Positions 35,443-42,623 of a stretch of DNA of 64,000 nt are shown here, piece after piece (the stretch's first letter is position 1; each line of letters begins with the position of its first letter). The notes under the pieces were generated by a model that saw nothing but the letters and a program-made list of their open reading frames with translations, was not told the DNA's origin and searched no databases. The DNA is from Flavobacterium frigidarium DSM 17623 (GTDB taxonomy: Bacteria; Bacteroidota; Bacteroidia; Flavobacteriales; Flavobacteriaceae), in NCBI RefSeq assembly GCF_000425505.1, contig NZ_AUDO01000012.1:1-64000 (forward strand). The letters run 5' to 3'. The translations under genes and the position numbers were made by a program.

Positions 35443-37194
35443 TTAATGTGTTGCTTCTCCTGCTCCAGAAGGGATTCTAATATTTTCTACAATTTCTTGC
35501 ACATGAAGCGGCGGTGCAGCAGTAAAACTTTTTACAATAAAAGCAACTACAAAGTTGACTACCATTGCTACAGTTCCAAAACCTTCTGGCGATATGCCAA
35601 ACCACCAAGCTGACTTCAATTCAGCGACAGCATCTTTTCCACCATCGAATAATCCAAATTTAAATTTTAACATGTAAAATAGCATCAGTAATAAACCGGT
35701 TACCATTCCTGCAATTGCTCCTTCTTTGTTCATTTTTTTGTCAAAAATCCCTAAGATAATCGCTGGAAATAATGATGCGGCTGCTAAACCAAAAGCAAGT
35801 GCAACGACAGCAGCTACAAATCCGGGAGGATTAATTCCAAAATATCCTGCAATAATAACCGCTACTGCGGCAGCAGCACGAGCCGCCCATAATTCTCCTT
35901 TTTCAGAGATGTTAGGGTTGATCATTTTTTTAATAATATCATGTGATACTGATGCTGAAATTACTAATAACAACCCTGCAGCAGTAGATAAAGCAGCTGC
36001 CAAAGCTCCCGCTGCAACAAGTGCAATTACCCAATTAGGTAAGTTTGCAATCTCAGGATTTGCGAGAACCATAATGTCTTTGTCAATTGTTAGTTCGCTC
36101 CCTTTATTTCCTTTGGATTCTTGTGCGGCTATAAAAGCAACATCGCTAGATTTGTCGTTATAATATTGAATTTTTCCATCACCATTTTTATCTTCAAATG
36201 TTAGTAATCCCGTAGTTTCCCATTTAGTAAACCACGCTGGCATCGATGCATATTCTTTTCCGTTTACGGTTTCAATCAAATTAGTTTTTGCAAATACAGC
36301 AATCGCAGGAGCAGTTGTATATAAAATAGCAATTAATACTAGTGCGTATCCTGCTGATTTTCTTGCGTCTTTTACTCTTTTTACAGTGAAAAAACGAACA
36401 ATCACGTGCGGTAAACCTGCTGTTCCTACCATCAAGGCAAGTGTGATTGCAAACACATCAATCATTGATTTTGTTCCATTAGTATAAGTAGCAAAACCAA
36501 GCTCTGTTGATAAACTATTTAGTTTATCTAACAAGTAAGTGTCTGATCCCGTTATTTTTCCTCCCATTCCTAATTGTGGAATAGGATTTCCAGTCATTTG
36601 TATCGAAATAAAAATAGCGGGAACCATAAAAGCGAATATTAAAACACAATATTGTGCAACTTGAGTATAGGTGATTCCTTTCATTCCTCCAAGTGTCGCA
36701 TAGAAAAGGACAATGACCATTCCTATTATAACCCCAGTATTAATGTCGACTTCTAAAAATTTCGAAAATACCAATCCCACACCACGCATTTGTCCAGCTA
36801 CATATGTAAATGAAACAACTAAGGCACAGACAATTGCGACTGTTCTCGCGCTGTTAGAATAATAACGTTCTCCAATAAAATCTGGAACAGTAAATTTTCC
36901 GAATTTCCTTAAGTAGGGTGCAAGTAGCAAAGCGAGTAAAACGTATCCACCAGTCCATCCCATCAGGTAGACTGCTCCATCATATCCATCAAAGGAAATG
37001 ATTCCAGCCATAGAAATAAATGAGGCAGCACTCATCCAGTCGGCAGCTGTCGCCATCCCGTTTGCCAAAGGTGATATTTCACCACCAGCTACATAAAATT
37101 CTTTAGTTGATCCAGCACGCGACCAGATTGCAATTCCGATATATAAGGCGAAGGTAATTCCAACAATTATATAGGTCCAAGTTTGTAAATCCAT
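35443..37194 (-). CDS. actP: Sodium:solute symporter, acetate (ActP-like, VC_2705 subfamily)
   Basis: A 583-residue inner-membrane symporter with about 13 helices. The N-terminal stretch (EFYVAGGEISPLANGMATAADWMSAASFISMAG) is the ActP-type signature, and GLPHVIVRFFTV and AALSTAAGLLLVISASVSHD carry conserved sodium-site regions. With the preceding DUF4212 gene it matches the two-subunit VC_2705-type symporters. A long periplasmic insertion (about 320-380) contains an EF-hand-like loop DKNGDGKIQYYND at 335-347. Context with two acyl-CoA synthetases supports acetate and related acids as cargo. Confidence 0.92.
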   Translation of the reverse strand: MDLQTWTYIIVGITFALYIGIAIWSRAGSTKEFYVAGGEISPLANGMATAADWMSAASFISMAGIISFDGYDGAVYLMGWTGGYVLLALLLAPYLRKFGKFTVPDFIGERYYSNSARTVAIVCALVVSFTYVAGQMRGVGLVFSKFLEVDINTGVIIGMVIVLFYATLGGMKGITYTQVAQYCVLIFAFMVPAIFISIQMTGNPIPQLGMGGKITGSDTYLLDKLNSLSTELGFATYTNGTKSMIDVFAITLALMVGTAGLPHVIVRFFTVKRVKDARKSAGYALVLIAILYTTAPAIAVFAKTNLIETVNGKEYASMPAWFTKWETTGLLTFEDKNGDGKIQYYNDKSSDVAFIAAQESKGNKGSELTIDKDIMVLANPEIANLPNWVIALVAAGALAAALSTAAGLLLVISASVSHDIIKKMINPNISEKGELWAARAAAAVAVIIAGYFGINPPGFVAAVVALAFGLAAASLFPAIILGIFDKKMNKEGAIAGMVTGLLLMLFYMLKFKFGLFDGGKDAVAELKSAWWFGISPEGFGTVAMVVNFVVAFIVKSFTAAPPLHVQEIVENIRIPSGAGEATH

Positions 37195-37221
37195 GATAGT
37201 GTGTTTTTTATTGATTAGAAA

Positions 37222-37482
37222 TTATTCGTCGTAACCGTACTTTTTATCCAGCTTGTTCATTAGTCGCACATAGACAAAAATGAGTATTACAAACACATAA
37301 ATGGAACCTTGTTGTGCAAACCAAAATCCCAGTGGAAAACCACCTAATTTGATTGCGTCTAAAGACTCTTTGAATAAAATTCCTGCTCCATAGGAAACGG
37401 CGAACCAAATACTTAATAAAATGAGGAGATACCTAAGGTTCTCTTTCCAATAGGCTGTGGCTTTGTCTTGATCTGAATTCAT
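37222..37482 (-). CDS. DUF4212 small subunit of the sodium:solute symporter
   Basis: An 86-residue protein with two membrane helices (about 18-36 and 54-73). WKENLRYLLILLSIWF at the N-terminus and GGFPLGFWFAQQGSIYVFVILIFVYV are the recognisable DUF4212 (solute:sodium symporter small subunit) sequence. It lies 27 bases upstream of the large symporter subunit and 25 bases after the porin gene. It should assemble with the large subunit in the inner membrane; its mechanistic role is not established. Confidence 0.92.
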   Translation of the reverse strand: MNSDQDKATAYWKENLRYLLILLSIWFAVSYGAGILFKESLDAIKLGGFPLGFWFAQQGSIYVFVILIFVYVRLMNKLDKKYGYDE

Positions 37483-37507
37483 AATAAAATAGTTTTAAGT
37501 AGATAGA

Positions 37508-38746
37508 TTATAGATAAATCATGGCTTGTAAAGTCACTGTATTTACCGCTTTGTTTGTAGCATACTTTAAAGATTGATATTCTAATGTAAGCTTAGAATT
37601 GTGACCGCTAAAAAATGCGTTAGCACCAATGCCTATTTGTGAGGCGTTATCGTTTATAGCATCAATTTCCCTATGGTCATAAGAAACATAAGGTTGGAAA
37701 CGCGTTTTAGATTTACCAGGTAGAACATATCCCAAGTGTCCATGTAGCATAGAACCGGTTTCGTAGGTAGTTCCTAAAGTATAGTTTTTTCCGTAGTCAG
37801 AATTTTGATAAAGGGCATAAGCAGTGATTGCGGCATTTTTTTGTCCGATAGGGGTGTCGTAAAATGCATCAAGTCCTAAGATGGTCACATCTTGGCCAGA
37901 TAGATTTCCGGCTAGGTCAGCGATCACTGATCCATTAGGGTGAGAGAAGAATCCCGCTCCAATATTAAAAACTTTTTTTGTCCCCAGATAAGTTCCCACT
38001 TTGTAAGGAAGTAAATTACTTTCTGAATCAAAAATCTCGTATTCGAAATAACCAGCATAAGTGCGACCAGCTTCCTTAGTTCCTAGTAATCGTGCTCCGC
38101 TATAAATAGCAGCGCCACCATTCACAGGTGCATTAACACCTTCAAGATTATTTGTAGCAGCACCATTTATTGCAATGCGGTATTGTAATTTTCCAAACGA
38201 CCCTTTTGCAAAAGCACCTATGTGTCTTGCAAACTGATCAGACAGCCCTAGTGTTGCCCACGCTTGACGTTGATTATCTAAGGTTAATAAATTTAATGTA
38301 CTTTGATTGTTTAAACGGGATATTCCGTTCCAATAATGAAGTCCGGCTCCAACTGCATTTTTTGATCCCAAACTGTATTGAACGTAAGCGTCGTGCATAA
38401 ATAATTGAGAGCTCTCTCCTTTACCCGTAGGAGTAAGGTTTGAAGTGTTGAGGCTGTTCAGTCCAAAATGAGTTACAATCATAAAGTCCTTATTAATCTG
38501 AGCATATAACAATACTCTTGCGCGTCTCACGCTGAAATCTAGATCTGCTTGTTCGTTACCATTCGGATCTAGTGGACGGTCAGAGTTGTATTGTCCCCAA
38601 ACTTGTCCCCATGACAGCACTCGAAGATATTTTGAACCATCATCATTTAAATTAAATTTCATTCCAGAGCCATAATCTGGTGAGCCTTGTGAGAATCCTT
38701 TGATGGAGAGCAATAAGAGTATCGCAATTGAATAAACTTTTTTCAT
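37508..38746 (-). CDS. Outer membrane porin of the acetate operon
   Basis: A 412-residue exported protein: signal peptide 1-19 (IKGFSQ), then a porin-like beta barrel of alternating strands with phosphate-selective-porin-type features (DLDFSVRRARVLLYAQINKDFMIVTHFG; SKLTLEYQSLKY; C-terminal VTLQAMIYL). It is the first gene of the operon and would let short-chain acids cross the outer membrane to the symporter. The porin call rests on composition and layout, not on a specific residue. The 105-base upstream gap shows no clean TAnnTTTG box; TAGAATTTG (one base too long) is the nearest. Confidence 0.82.
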   Translation of the reverse strand: MKKVYSIAILLLLSIKGFSQGSPDYGSGMKFNLNDDGSKYLRVLSWGQVWGQYNSDRPLDPNGNEQADLDFSVRRARVLLYAQINKDFMIVTHFGLNSLNTSNLTPTGKGESSQLFMHDAYVQYSLGSKNAVGAGLHYWNGISRLNNQSTLNLLTLDNQRQAWATLGLSDQFARHIGAFAKGSFGKLQYRIAINGAATNNLEGVNAPVNGGAAIYSGARLLGTKEAGRTYAGYFEYEIFDSESNLLPYKVGTYLGTKKVFNIGAGFFSHPNGSVIADLAGNLSGQDVTILGLDAFYDTPIGQKNAAITAYALYQNSDYGKNYTLGTTYETGSMLHGHLGYVLPGKSKTRFQPYVSYDHREIDAINDNASQIGIGANAFFSGHNSKLTLEYQSLKYATNKAVNTVTLQAMIYL

Positions 38747-38851
38747 ATTAAATTTAATTTGGTTCGAAATAGTTTTCGTTTTAGTTGTACCAAATTCTAA
38801 ATTTTTGTTAATATAAAAAATAACGATATATTAAATTGTAAAGTAGTATAG

Positions 38852-39271
38852 TTAGTCCTTGAACCTTTCCCATTTAATAAGCATGAATTTATCACCTAAT
38901 TCGGTAATGATCATTCCTGCACCAGAGAGTAATTCTTTGTTCTTAATATACTCAACTAGCTCTAAGTGATTGAATATTTTATAAGTAGGATGGTAGTTTC
39001 CATGTGACGGTTTCTTGATATTAAAAGATTTTACCCAATTGCTTATTGTGACATGTGACACGCCAATAATGCGTTCGATTTCACGATAACTCAAACCCTC
39101 TAAATAGAGCTGTAAAGCCTTAGTTACATAATACTCATCTATTTTTTTTCCAATTTTGTTAACAGTAAAAAAGTAATGGCATTTTTTACATAGATACCTT
39201 TGTTTGTTGTTGATGACACCGCTTTTAATAATATGATCTCCTTGACATTTTGGACAGGCTAAAATCTCCAT
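38852..39271 (-). CDS. InsA-like zinc-ribbon/HTH protein
   Basis: A 139-residue protein whose first 90 residues match IS1-family InsA or IS1595-type N-termini: zinc ribbon with Cys6, Cys9, Cys28 and Cys31, then a helix-turn-helix at about 60-83 (SYREIERIIGVSHVTISNWV). The C-terminal 45 residues (LVEYIKNKELLSGAGMII, LGDKFMLIKWERF) resemble no DDE domain, and no InsB-like frame or inverted repeats flank the gene. It is intact and lies 105 bases upstream of the acetate operon on the same strand. It is either a lone IS remnant or, more interestingly, a domesticated DNA-binding protein. Confidence 0.75.
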   Translation of the reverse strand: MEILACPKCQGDHIIKSGVINNKQRYLCKKCHYFFTVNKIGKKIDEYYVTKALQLYLEGLSYREIERIIGVSHVTISNWVKSFNIKKPSHGNYHPTYKIFNHLELVEYIKNKELLSGAGMIITELGDKFMLIKWERFKD

Positions 39272-39646
39272 ATATATGTATTTTGCATAAATATATCAAA
39301 TTAGCAATTATGAAAAGAGAATTTAATAATTTATTTAAAATAAAATTACAATAAGAATAATTATTCAGTTGTTTTGTTGAGTAATTGTTAGTAAAGTGTG
39401 TTTTATCTCCTTTAAAGCTGTAGTTTCAAGCTTCAATCTGTAAAGTTTTTGAGAATAGTAGATTGATCCTTCAATAAGAGAATTGAGTAGTCCTCGTTGT
39501 CAGAAAAGCGGCGACAATGCATATTTGGTTTTATTACATAATAGAGAACTCAAACAGTGCTCCTTGGGTTTTGGTGGTGCCTATAATTGCGAAGTAATGG
39601 AAGAACCACTGACGCACATAATTTTCTGGATTTGTTATAAAACAAA
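39272..39646. other. Gene-free stretch upstream of tRNA-Phe
   Basis: About 375 bases without a supportable gene. A plus-strand open frame at 39483-39737 runs into the tRNA and is not credible. The only structure seen is TTGGGTTTTGGTGGTGCCT at 39564-39582, which matches in 18 of 19 positions the sequence covering the 3' end of tRNA-Phe and its downstream flank at 39665-39683. Confidence 0.55.
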
Positions 39647-39673
39647 AAACCCAAACATTGCTGTTTGGGTTTT
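39647..39673 (-). terminator. Terminator after tRNA-Phe
   Basis: AAAACCCAAACA (39647-39658) pairs with TGTTTGGGTTTT (39662-39673), followed on the minus strand by a T-rich run. It begins at the last base of the encoded CCA. Confidence 0.7.
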
Positions 39674-39748
39674 GGTGGTACCTCCAGGGATCGAACCAGG
39701 GACACATGGATTTTCAGTCCATTGCTCTACCATCTGAGCTAAGGTACC
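39673..39748 (-). tRNA. tRNA-Phe (anticodon GAA)
   Basis: A 76-base cloverleaf. Acceptor arms GGTACCT/AGGTACC, D-arm AGCTCAGATGGTAGAGC, anticodon arm GGACTGAAAATCC with GAA, T-arm CCCTGGTTCGATCCCTGG, discriminator A and an encoded CCA. The plus-strand flank contains the start of coaX 100 bases away. Confidence 0.97.
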
Positions 39749-39820
39749 GTGCTTATTGCGAGGGCAAATATAGTATGTTTTTTTGTTTGTGCAATACATT
39801 TTAAAAAAAAAATCTATTCG

Positions 39821-39828
39821 TACCTTTG
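39821..39828 (+). promoter_or_regulatory. -7 box of coaX
   Basis: TACCTTTG matches TAnnTTTG, 20 bases before the coaX ATG. No TTG was found at the expected distance upstream, where an A-run lies. Confidence 0.5.
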
Positions 39829-39848
39829 CAAAAAAGATTTAGACCGTT

Positions 39849-40583
39849 ATGATATTAACAATTGACGTGGGGAATACTAGAATCAAAGGGGCTGTCTTTG
39901 AAGGAGATAAGTTGCTGGAAAAAATCCTATTCGATAAGGAGAATTTTACTGAAAATATTTTAAAAATTATCGAAAAATTTCCTGCAATCCAAGATATTGT
40001 TGTTGCAACAGTGGCAGATATAGATTTTGAGGCGCTTTCAAATGTGGTCAATACTATTAATATCCATTACATCACCTCTGATTCTGCATTTCCTTTTATA
40101 AATAAATATGCAACACCCAAAACTTTAGGTATTGATCGAATGGTTTTGGCTGCAGGGGCTACTTTGCGATTTCCTAAAACGAATAGATTAATAATTGATG
40201 CGGGAACTTGTGTGACCTATGACTTTGTAGACTCAAATGATAATTATTTAGGTGGAGCTATTTCACCAGGATTGAGATTGCGCTATGAAGCATTGCATAA
40301 TTTTACTTCAAAGTTGCCTTTACTGCAATTATCGATGCCTCAAAATTTTATTGGAGATCAAACTACTGCTGCGATTCATTCAGGTGTGGTGAACGGATTG
40401 GTCTATGAAATAAATGGTTTTATAGATGAATATGCGGCATTAGACAAAAAAATTATAATAATTTTAACGGGTGGTGATACAGATTTTTTGGCTAAACGAT
40501 TAAAAAATACCATATTTGCCAATTCAAATTTTCTATTAGAGAGTTTGAGCCAAACATTTCAATATAAAATCAAAAATGATTAA
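39849..40583 (+). CDS. coaX: Type III pantothenate kinase
   Basis: A 244-residue enzyme phosphorylating pantothenate in the first committed step of coenzyme A synthesis. The ASKHA-fold motifs are ILTIDVGNTRIKGAVF (phosphate loop with Asp6), GIDRMVLAAGA, IIDAGTCVTYDFV and IILTGGD. Length is normal for CoaX. It is cytoplasmic and needs a monovalent cation in characterised members. The gene starts an operon with an outer membrane protein whose ATG overlaps the coaX end by eight bases. Confidence 0.95.
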   Translation: MILTIDVGNTRIKGAVFEGDKLLEKILFDKENFTENILKIIEKFPAIQDIVVATVADIDFEALSNVVNTINIHYITSDSAFPFINKYATPKTLGIDRMVLAAGATLRFPKTNRLIIDAGTCVTYDFVDSNDNYLGGAISPGLRLRYEALHNFTSKLPLLQLSMPQNFIGDQTTAAIHSGVVNGLVYEINGFIDEYAALDKKIIIILTGGDTDFLAKRLKNTIFANSNFLLESLSQTFQYKIKND

Positions 40584-41811
40584 AAAAATTCTTATCAGCA
40601 GTTTTTTGCTTTTGTCACTGGCTACCTTCGCTCAACAAGGTTCCGCATCGCCTTATTCATTTTATGGTATTGGAGAAGTTAGGTTCAAAGGAACGGTCGA
40701 AAATCGTGCTATGGCAGGGATTGGTCTTGAAAAAGACAGCATTCATATAAACTTAGAGAATCCAGCGAGTTATGCAGGTTTAAAGTTGACTACATTTACA
40801 ATAGGTGGGACGCAGAGCTCAAATACTTTAAAAAATAGTACTACAAGTGAAAGCGCTAATAGAACTACAATCGATTACCTTGCTGTAGGTTTGCCGTTAG
40901 GTAAATTCGGTCTTGGTTTTGGTTTAATTCCGTATTCTTCTGTAGGATATAGAATCAGAAGTACTTCTATTGAGATTGAAGGAGTGAATACAGAGTACAG
41001 TGGTTCAGGAGGTTTGAATAAAGCATTTATTGGTTTAGGATATACAGTTGCTAAAGGGTTGAGTATTGGAGCTGATATTAATTATAATTTTGGTCGTATT
41101 GAAGCAACTAGTATTGCAGCAATTAACGATGTTCCTTATGGTACTACTGAGTTAAATAGAGCCGATTTATCTGGTGTTAACTTTAACTTTGGAGCCATGT
41201 ACGAACACAAGATTGGTAAGAAATTAAATGCTTACGGAAGTTTGTATTATTCATTAGAGAATAGTTTAACATCAACTAATATTAGAAGTGTTTCTACATT
41301 TTTTGATATTTCAAGCATAGATACTTTCGAACTTCAAGAGAGTTCTAAAAAGCTGTCTTATCCTAGCAAAATTACTATGAGTGCTGGAGTAGGGGAAGCG
41401 AGAAAATGGTTAGTAGGAGCAAAATTGGCTTATCAAGAGAATCCTGGAGAGGCTAATGAATACAACAGTGCAGCTAATGTAGGTTACGGTCGTTATGCTA
41501 CAGCGAGTGTCGGGGGGTATTATATTCCTAATTACAACTCTTTTACTAGTTATTTTAAGCGCATTGTTTACCGTGGAGGTATTCGATTTGAAAAAACTGG
41601 TTTAGTTGTTAATTCTGAGTCAATAGATGATAAAGCAATCACTTTAGGTATGGGATTGCCTTTGCCAGGGACTTATTCTAATCTTAATTTAGGTTTGGAA
41701 ATTGGGCAAAGAGGAAGTACAAAAGGTGGATTAGTACAACAAGATTATATTAATATAAGTGTTGGATTTTCGTTTAATGATAAATGGTTCCAAAAAAGAA
41801 AATTCGATTAA
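40576..41811 (+). CDS. Outer membrane beta-barrel protein of unknown function
   Basis: A 411-residue exported protein: signal 1-19 (LATFAQ), then repeated amphipathic beta strands (FGLGFGLIPYSSVGYRI; LSIGADINYNFGR; LNAYGSLYYSLEN; SVGFSFNDKWFQ). The shape is like FadL/PorV-type barrels of the phylum (SPYSFYGIGEVRFKG near the N-terminus), but no ligand or partner can be named. Overlap with coaX by eight bases implies coupled expression. The gap to lptC contains a TACATTTG box, so lptC may be transcribed separately. Confidence 0.75.
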   Translation: MIKKILISSFLLLSLATFAQQGSASPYSFYGIGEVRFKGTVENRAMAGIGLEKDSIHINLENPASYAGLKLTTFTIGGTQSSNTLKNSTTSESANRTTIDYLAVGLPLGKFGLGFGLIPYSSVGYRIRSTSIEIEGVNTEYSGSGGLNKAFIGLGYTVAKGLSIGADINYNFGRIEATSIAAINDVPYGTTELNRADLSGVNFNFGAMYEHKIGKKLNAYGSLYYSLENSLTSTNIRSVSTFFDISSIDTFELQESSKKLSYPSKITMSAGVGEARKWLVGAKLAYQENPGEANEYNSAANVGYGRYATASVGGYYIPNYNSFTSYFKRIVYRGGIRFEKTGLVVNSESIDDKAITLGMGLPLPGTYSNLNLGLEIGQRGSTKGGLVQQDYINISVGFSFNDKWFQKRKFD

Positions 41812-41822
41812 TATTAAAACCT

Positions 41823-41830
41823 TACATTTG
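41823..41830 (+). promoter_or_regulatory. -7 box upstream of lptC
   Basis: TACATTTG matches TAnnTTTG, 25 bases before the ATG at 41856. No TTG at the proper distance is seen, so strength is uncertain. Confidence 0.45.
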
Positions 41831-41855
41831 CAGACCTCTTAGTCGACAATGATAG

Positions 41856-42413
41856 ATGATACTATTTACAAAATATAGAATAAAACAACTGGTCACAGCT
41901 CTTGCTGTGATTCTGTTTTTTGGGTGTGAAAGTAATTTTAAGGAAGTTCAAAAAATCAATTTCACGGAGTTTACTCCTGGTGGTGATGCCGATAAGGTGA
42001 ACTTAAAATATACAGATTCAGGCCTCATAAAAGTGATTTTAATTAGTCCGAAAATGCTAGATTATATTAGTGTGGCTTTTCCTTTTACTGAATTCCCTAA
42101 GGGTATCGACGTTACTTTTTATGACGATAAAGCTCAAAAAACCCATGTAACATCTAATTATGCTGTTTCCTACAAGCAAACCGGAATTATTGATTTGCAG
42201 GGAAAAGTGCGCATAAGTACAGAAAAAGGACAGTTGTTAGAAACGGAGCAGCTTTACTACGATCAAAAAAACGAATGGTTTTTTACCGAAAAAAGATTTA
42301 AATTTACAGATACTAAAGGAGTTTCTAATGGTCAAGGTATTGACTTTAGTAGAGATTTTAAAGTAGTTAAGTCGCAAAAAATTACTGGTGAATTTGAATC
42401 ATCAGAGAAATAA
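41856..42413 (+). CDS. lptC: LPS export lipoprotein LptC
   Basis: A 185-residue lipoprotein (FFGC, Cys24). The LptC beta-jellyroll is recognisable by YDDKAQKTHVTSNYAVSYKQTGIIDLQGKVRISTEKGQLLETEQLYYDQKNEWFFTEKRF-type alternation, here spread over about residues 90-150. The family builds the periplasmic bridge that carries lipopolysaccharide from LptBFG to LptA/LptD. Being a lipoprotein is usual in Bacteroidota, where LptC is otherwise anchored by one helix in Proteobacteria. The neighbouring small membrane gene starts 12 bases after its stop. Confidence 0.85.
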   Translation: MILFTKYRIKQLVTALAVILFFGCESNFKEVQKINFTEFTPGGDADKVNLKYTDSGLIKVILISPKMLDYISVAFPFTEFPKGIDVTFYDDKAQKTHVTSNYAVSYKQTGIIDLQGKVRISTEKGQLLETEQLYYDQKNEWFFTEKRFKFTDTKGVSNGQGIDFSRDFKVVKSQKITGEFESSEK

Positions 42414-42425
42414 AACACGAACATT

Positions 42426-42620
42426 ATGAGTTACATGAAATATACCCCGTATTTATATTTAATATTTTCCCTTTACTTTTTTTACGATAGTATCGAAAAA
42501 TGGAATGATCCGCAAGCAACGCCTATATTATCTTTGTTAATAGGAGCTGTGGCTTTATTTATGTTCTTTTTTAGGATGCATTTTGCCAAGAAGATGGCCA
42601 ATCGTAAAAATAACTCCTAA
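42426..42620 (+). CDS. Small two-helix membrane protein
   Basis: A 64-residue protein with two hydrophobic helices (about 7-21 and 33-51) linked by SIEKWNDPQATP, and a basic C-terminus (KKMANRKNN), suggesting both ends face the cytoplasm. It lies between lptC and the CorC/HlyC gene with gaps of 12 and 3 bases, so it is part of that operon. I do not recognise the family; function unknown. Confidence 0.75.
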   Translation: MSYMKYTPYLYLIFSLYFFYDSIEKWNDPQATPILSLLIGAVALFMFFFRMHFAKKMANRKNNS

Positions 42621-42623
42621 TTT

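Noticed and set aside
35726..36163. Plus-strand 145-codon open frame inside the symporter gene
   Set aside because: Antisense shadow of a well-supported gene, with Ala/Thr-rich composition caused by the membrane-protein codons.
39483..39737. Open frame of 84 codons upstream of coaX on the plus strand
   Set aside because: It runs antisense through tRNA-Phe and has no recognisable protein features; treated as chance.
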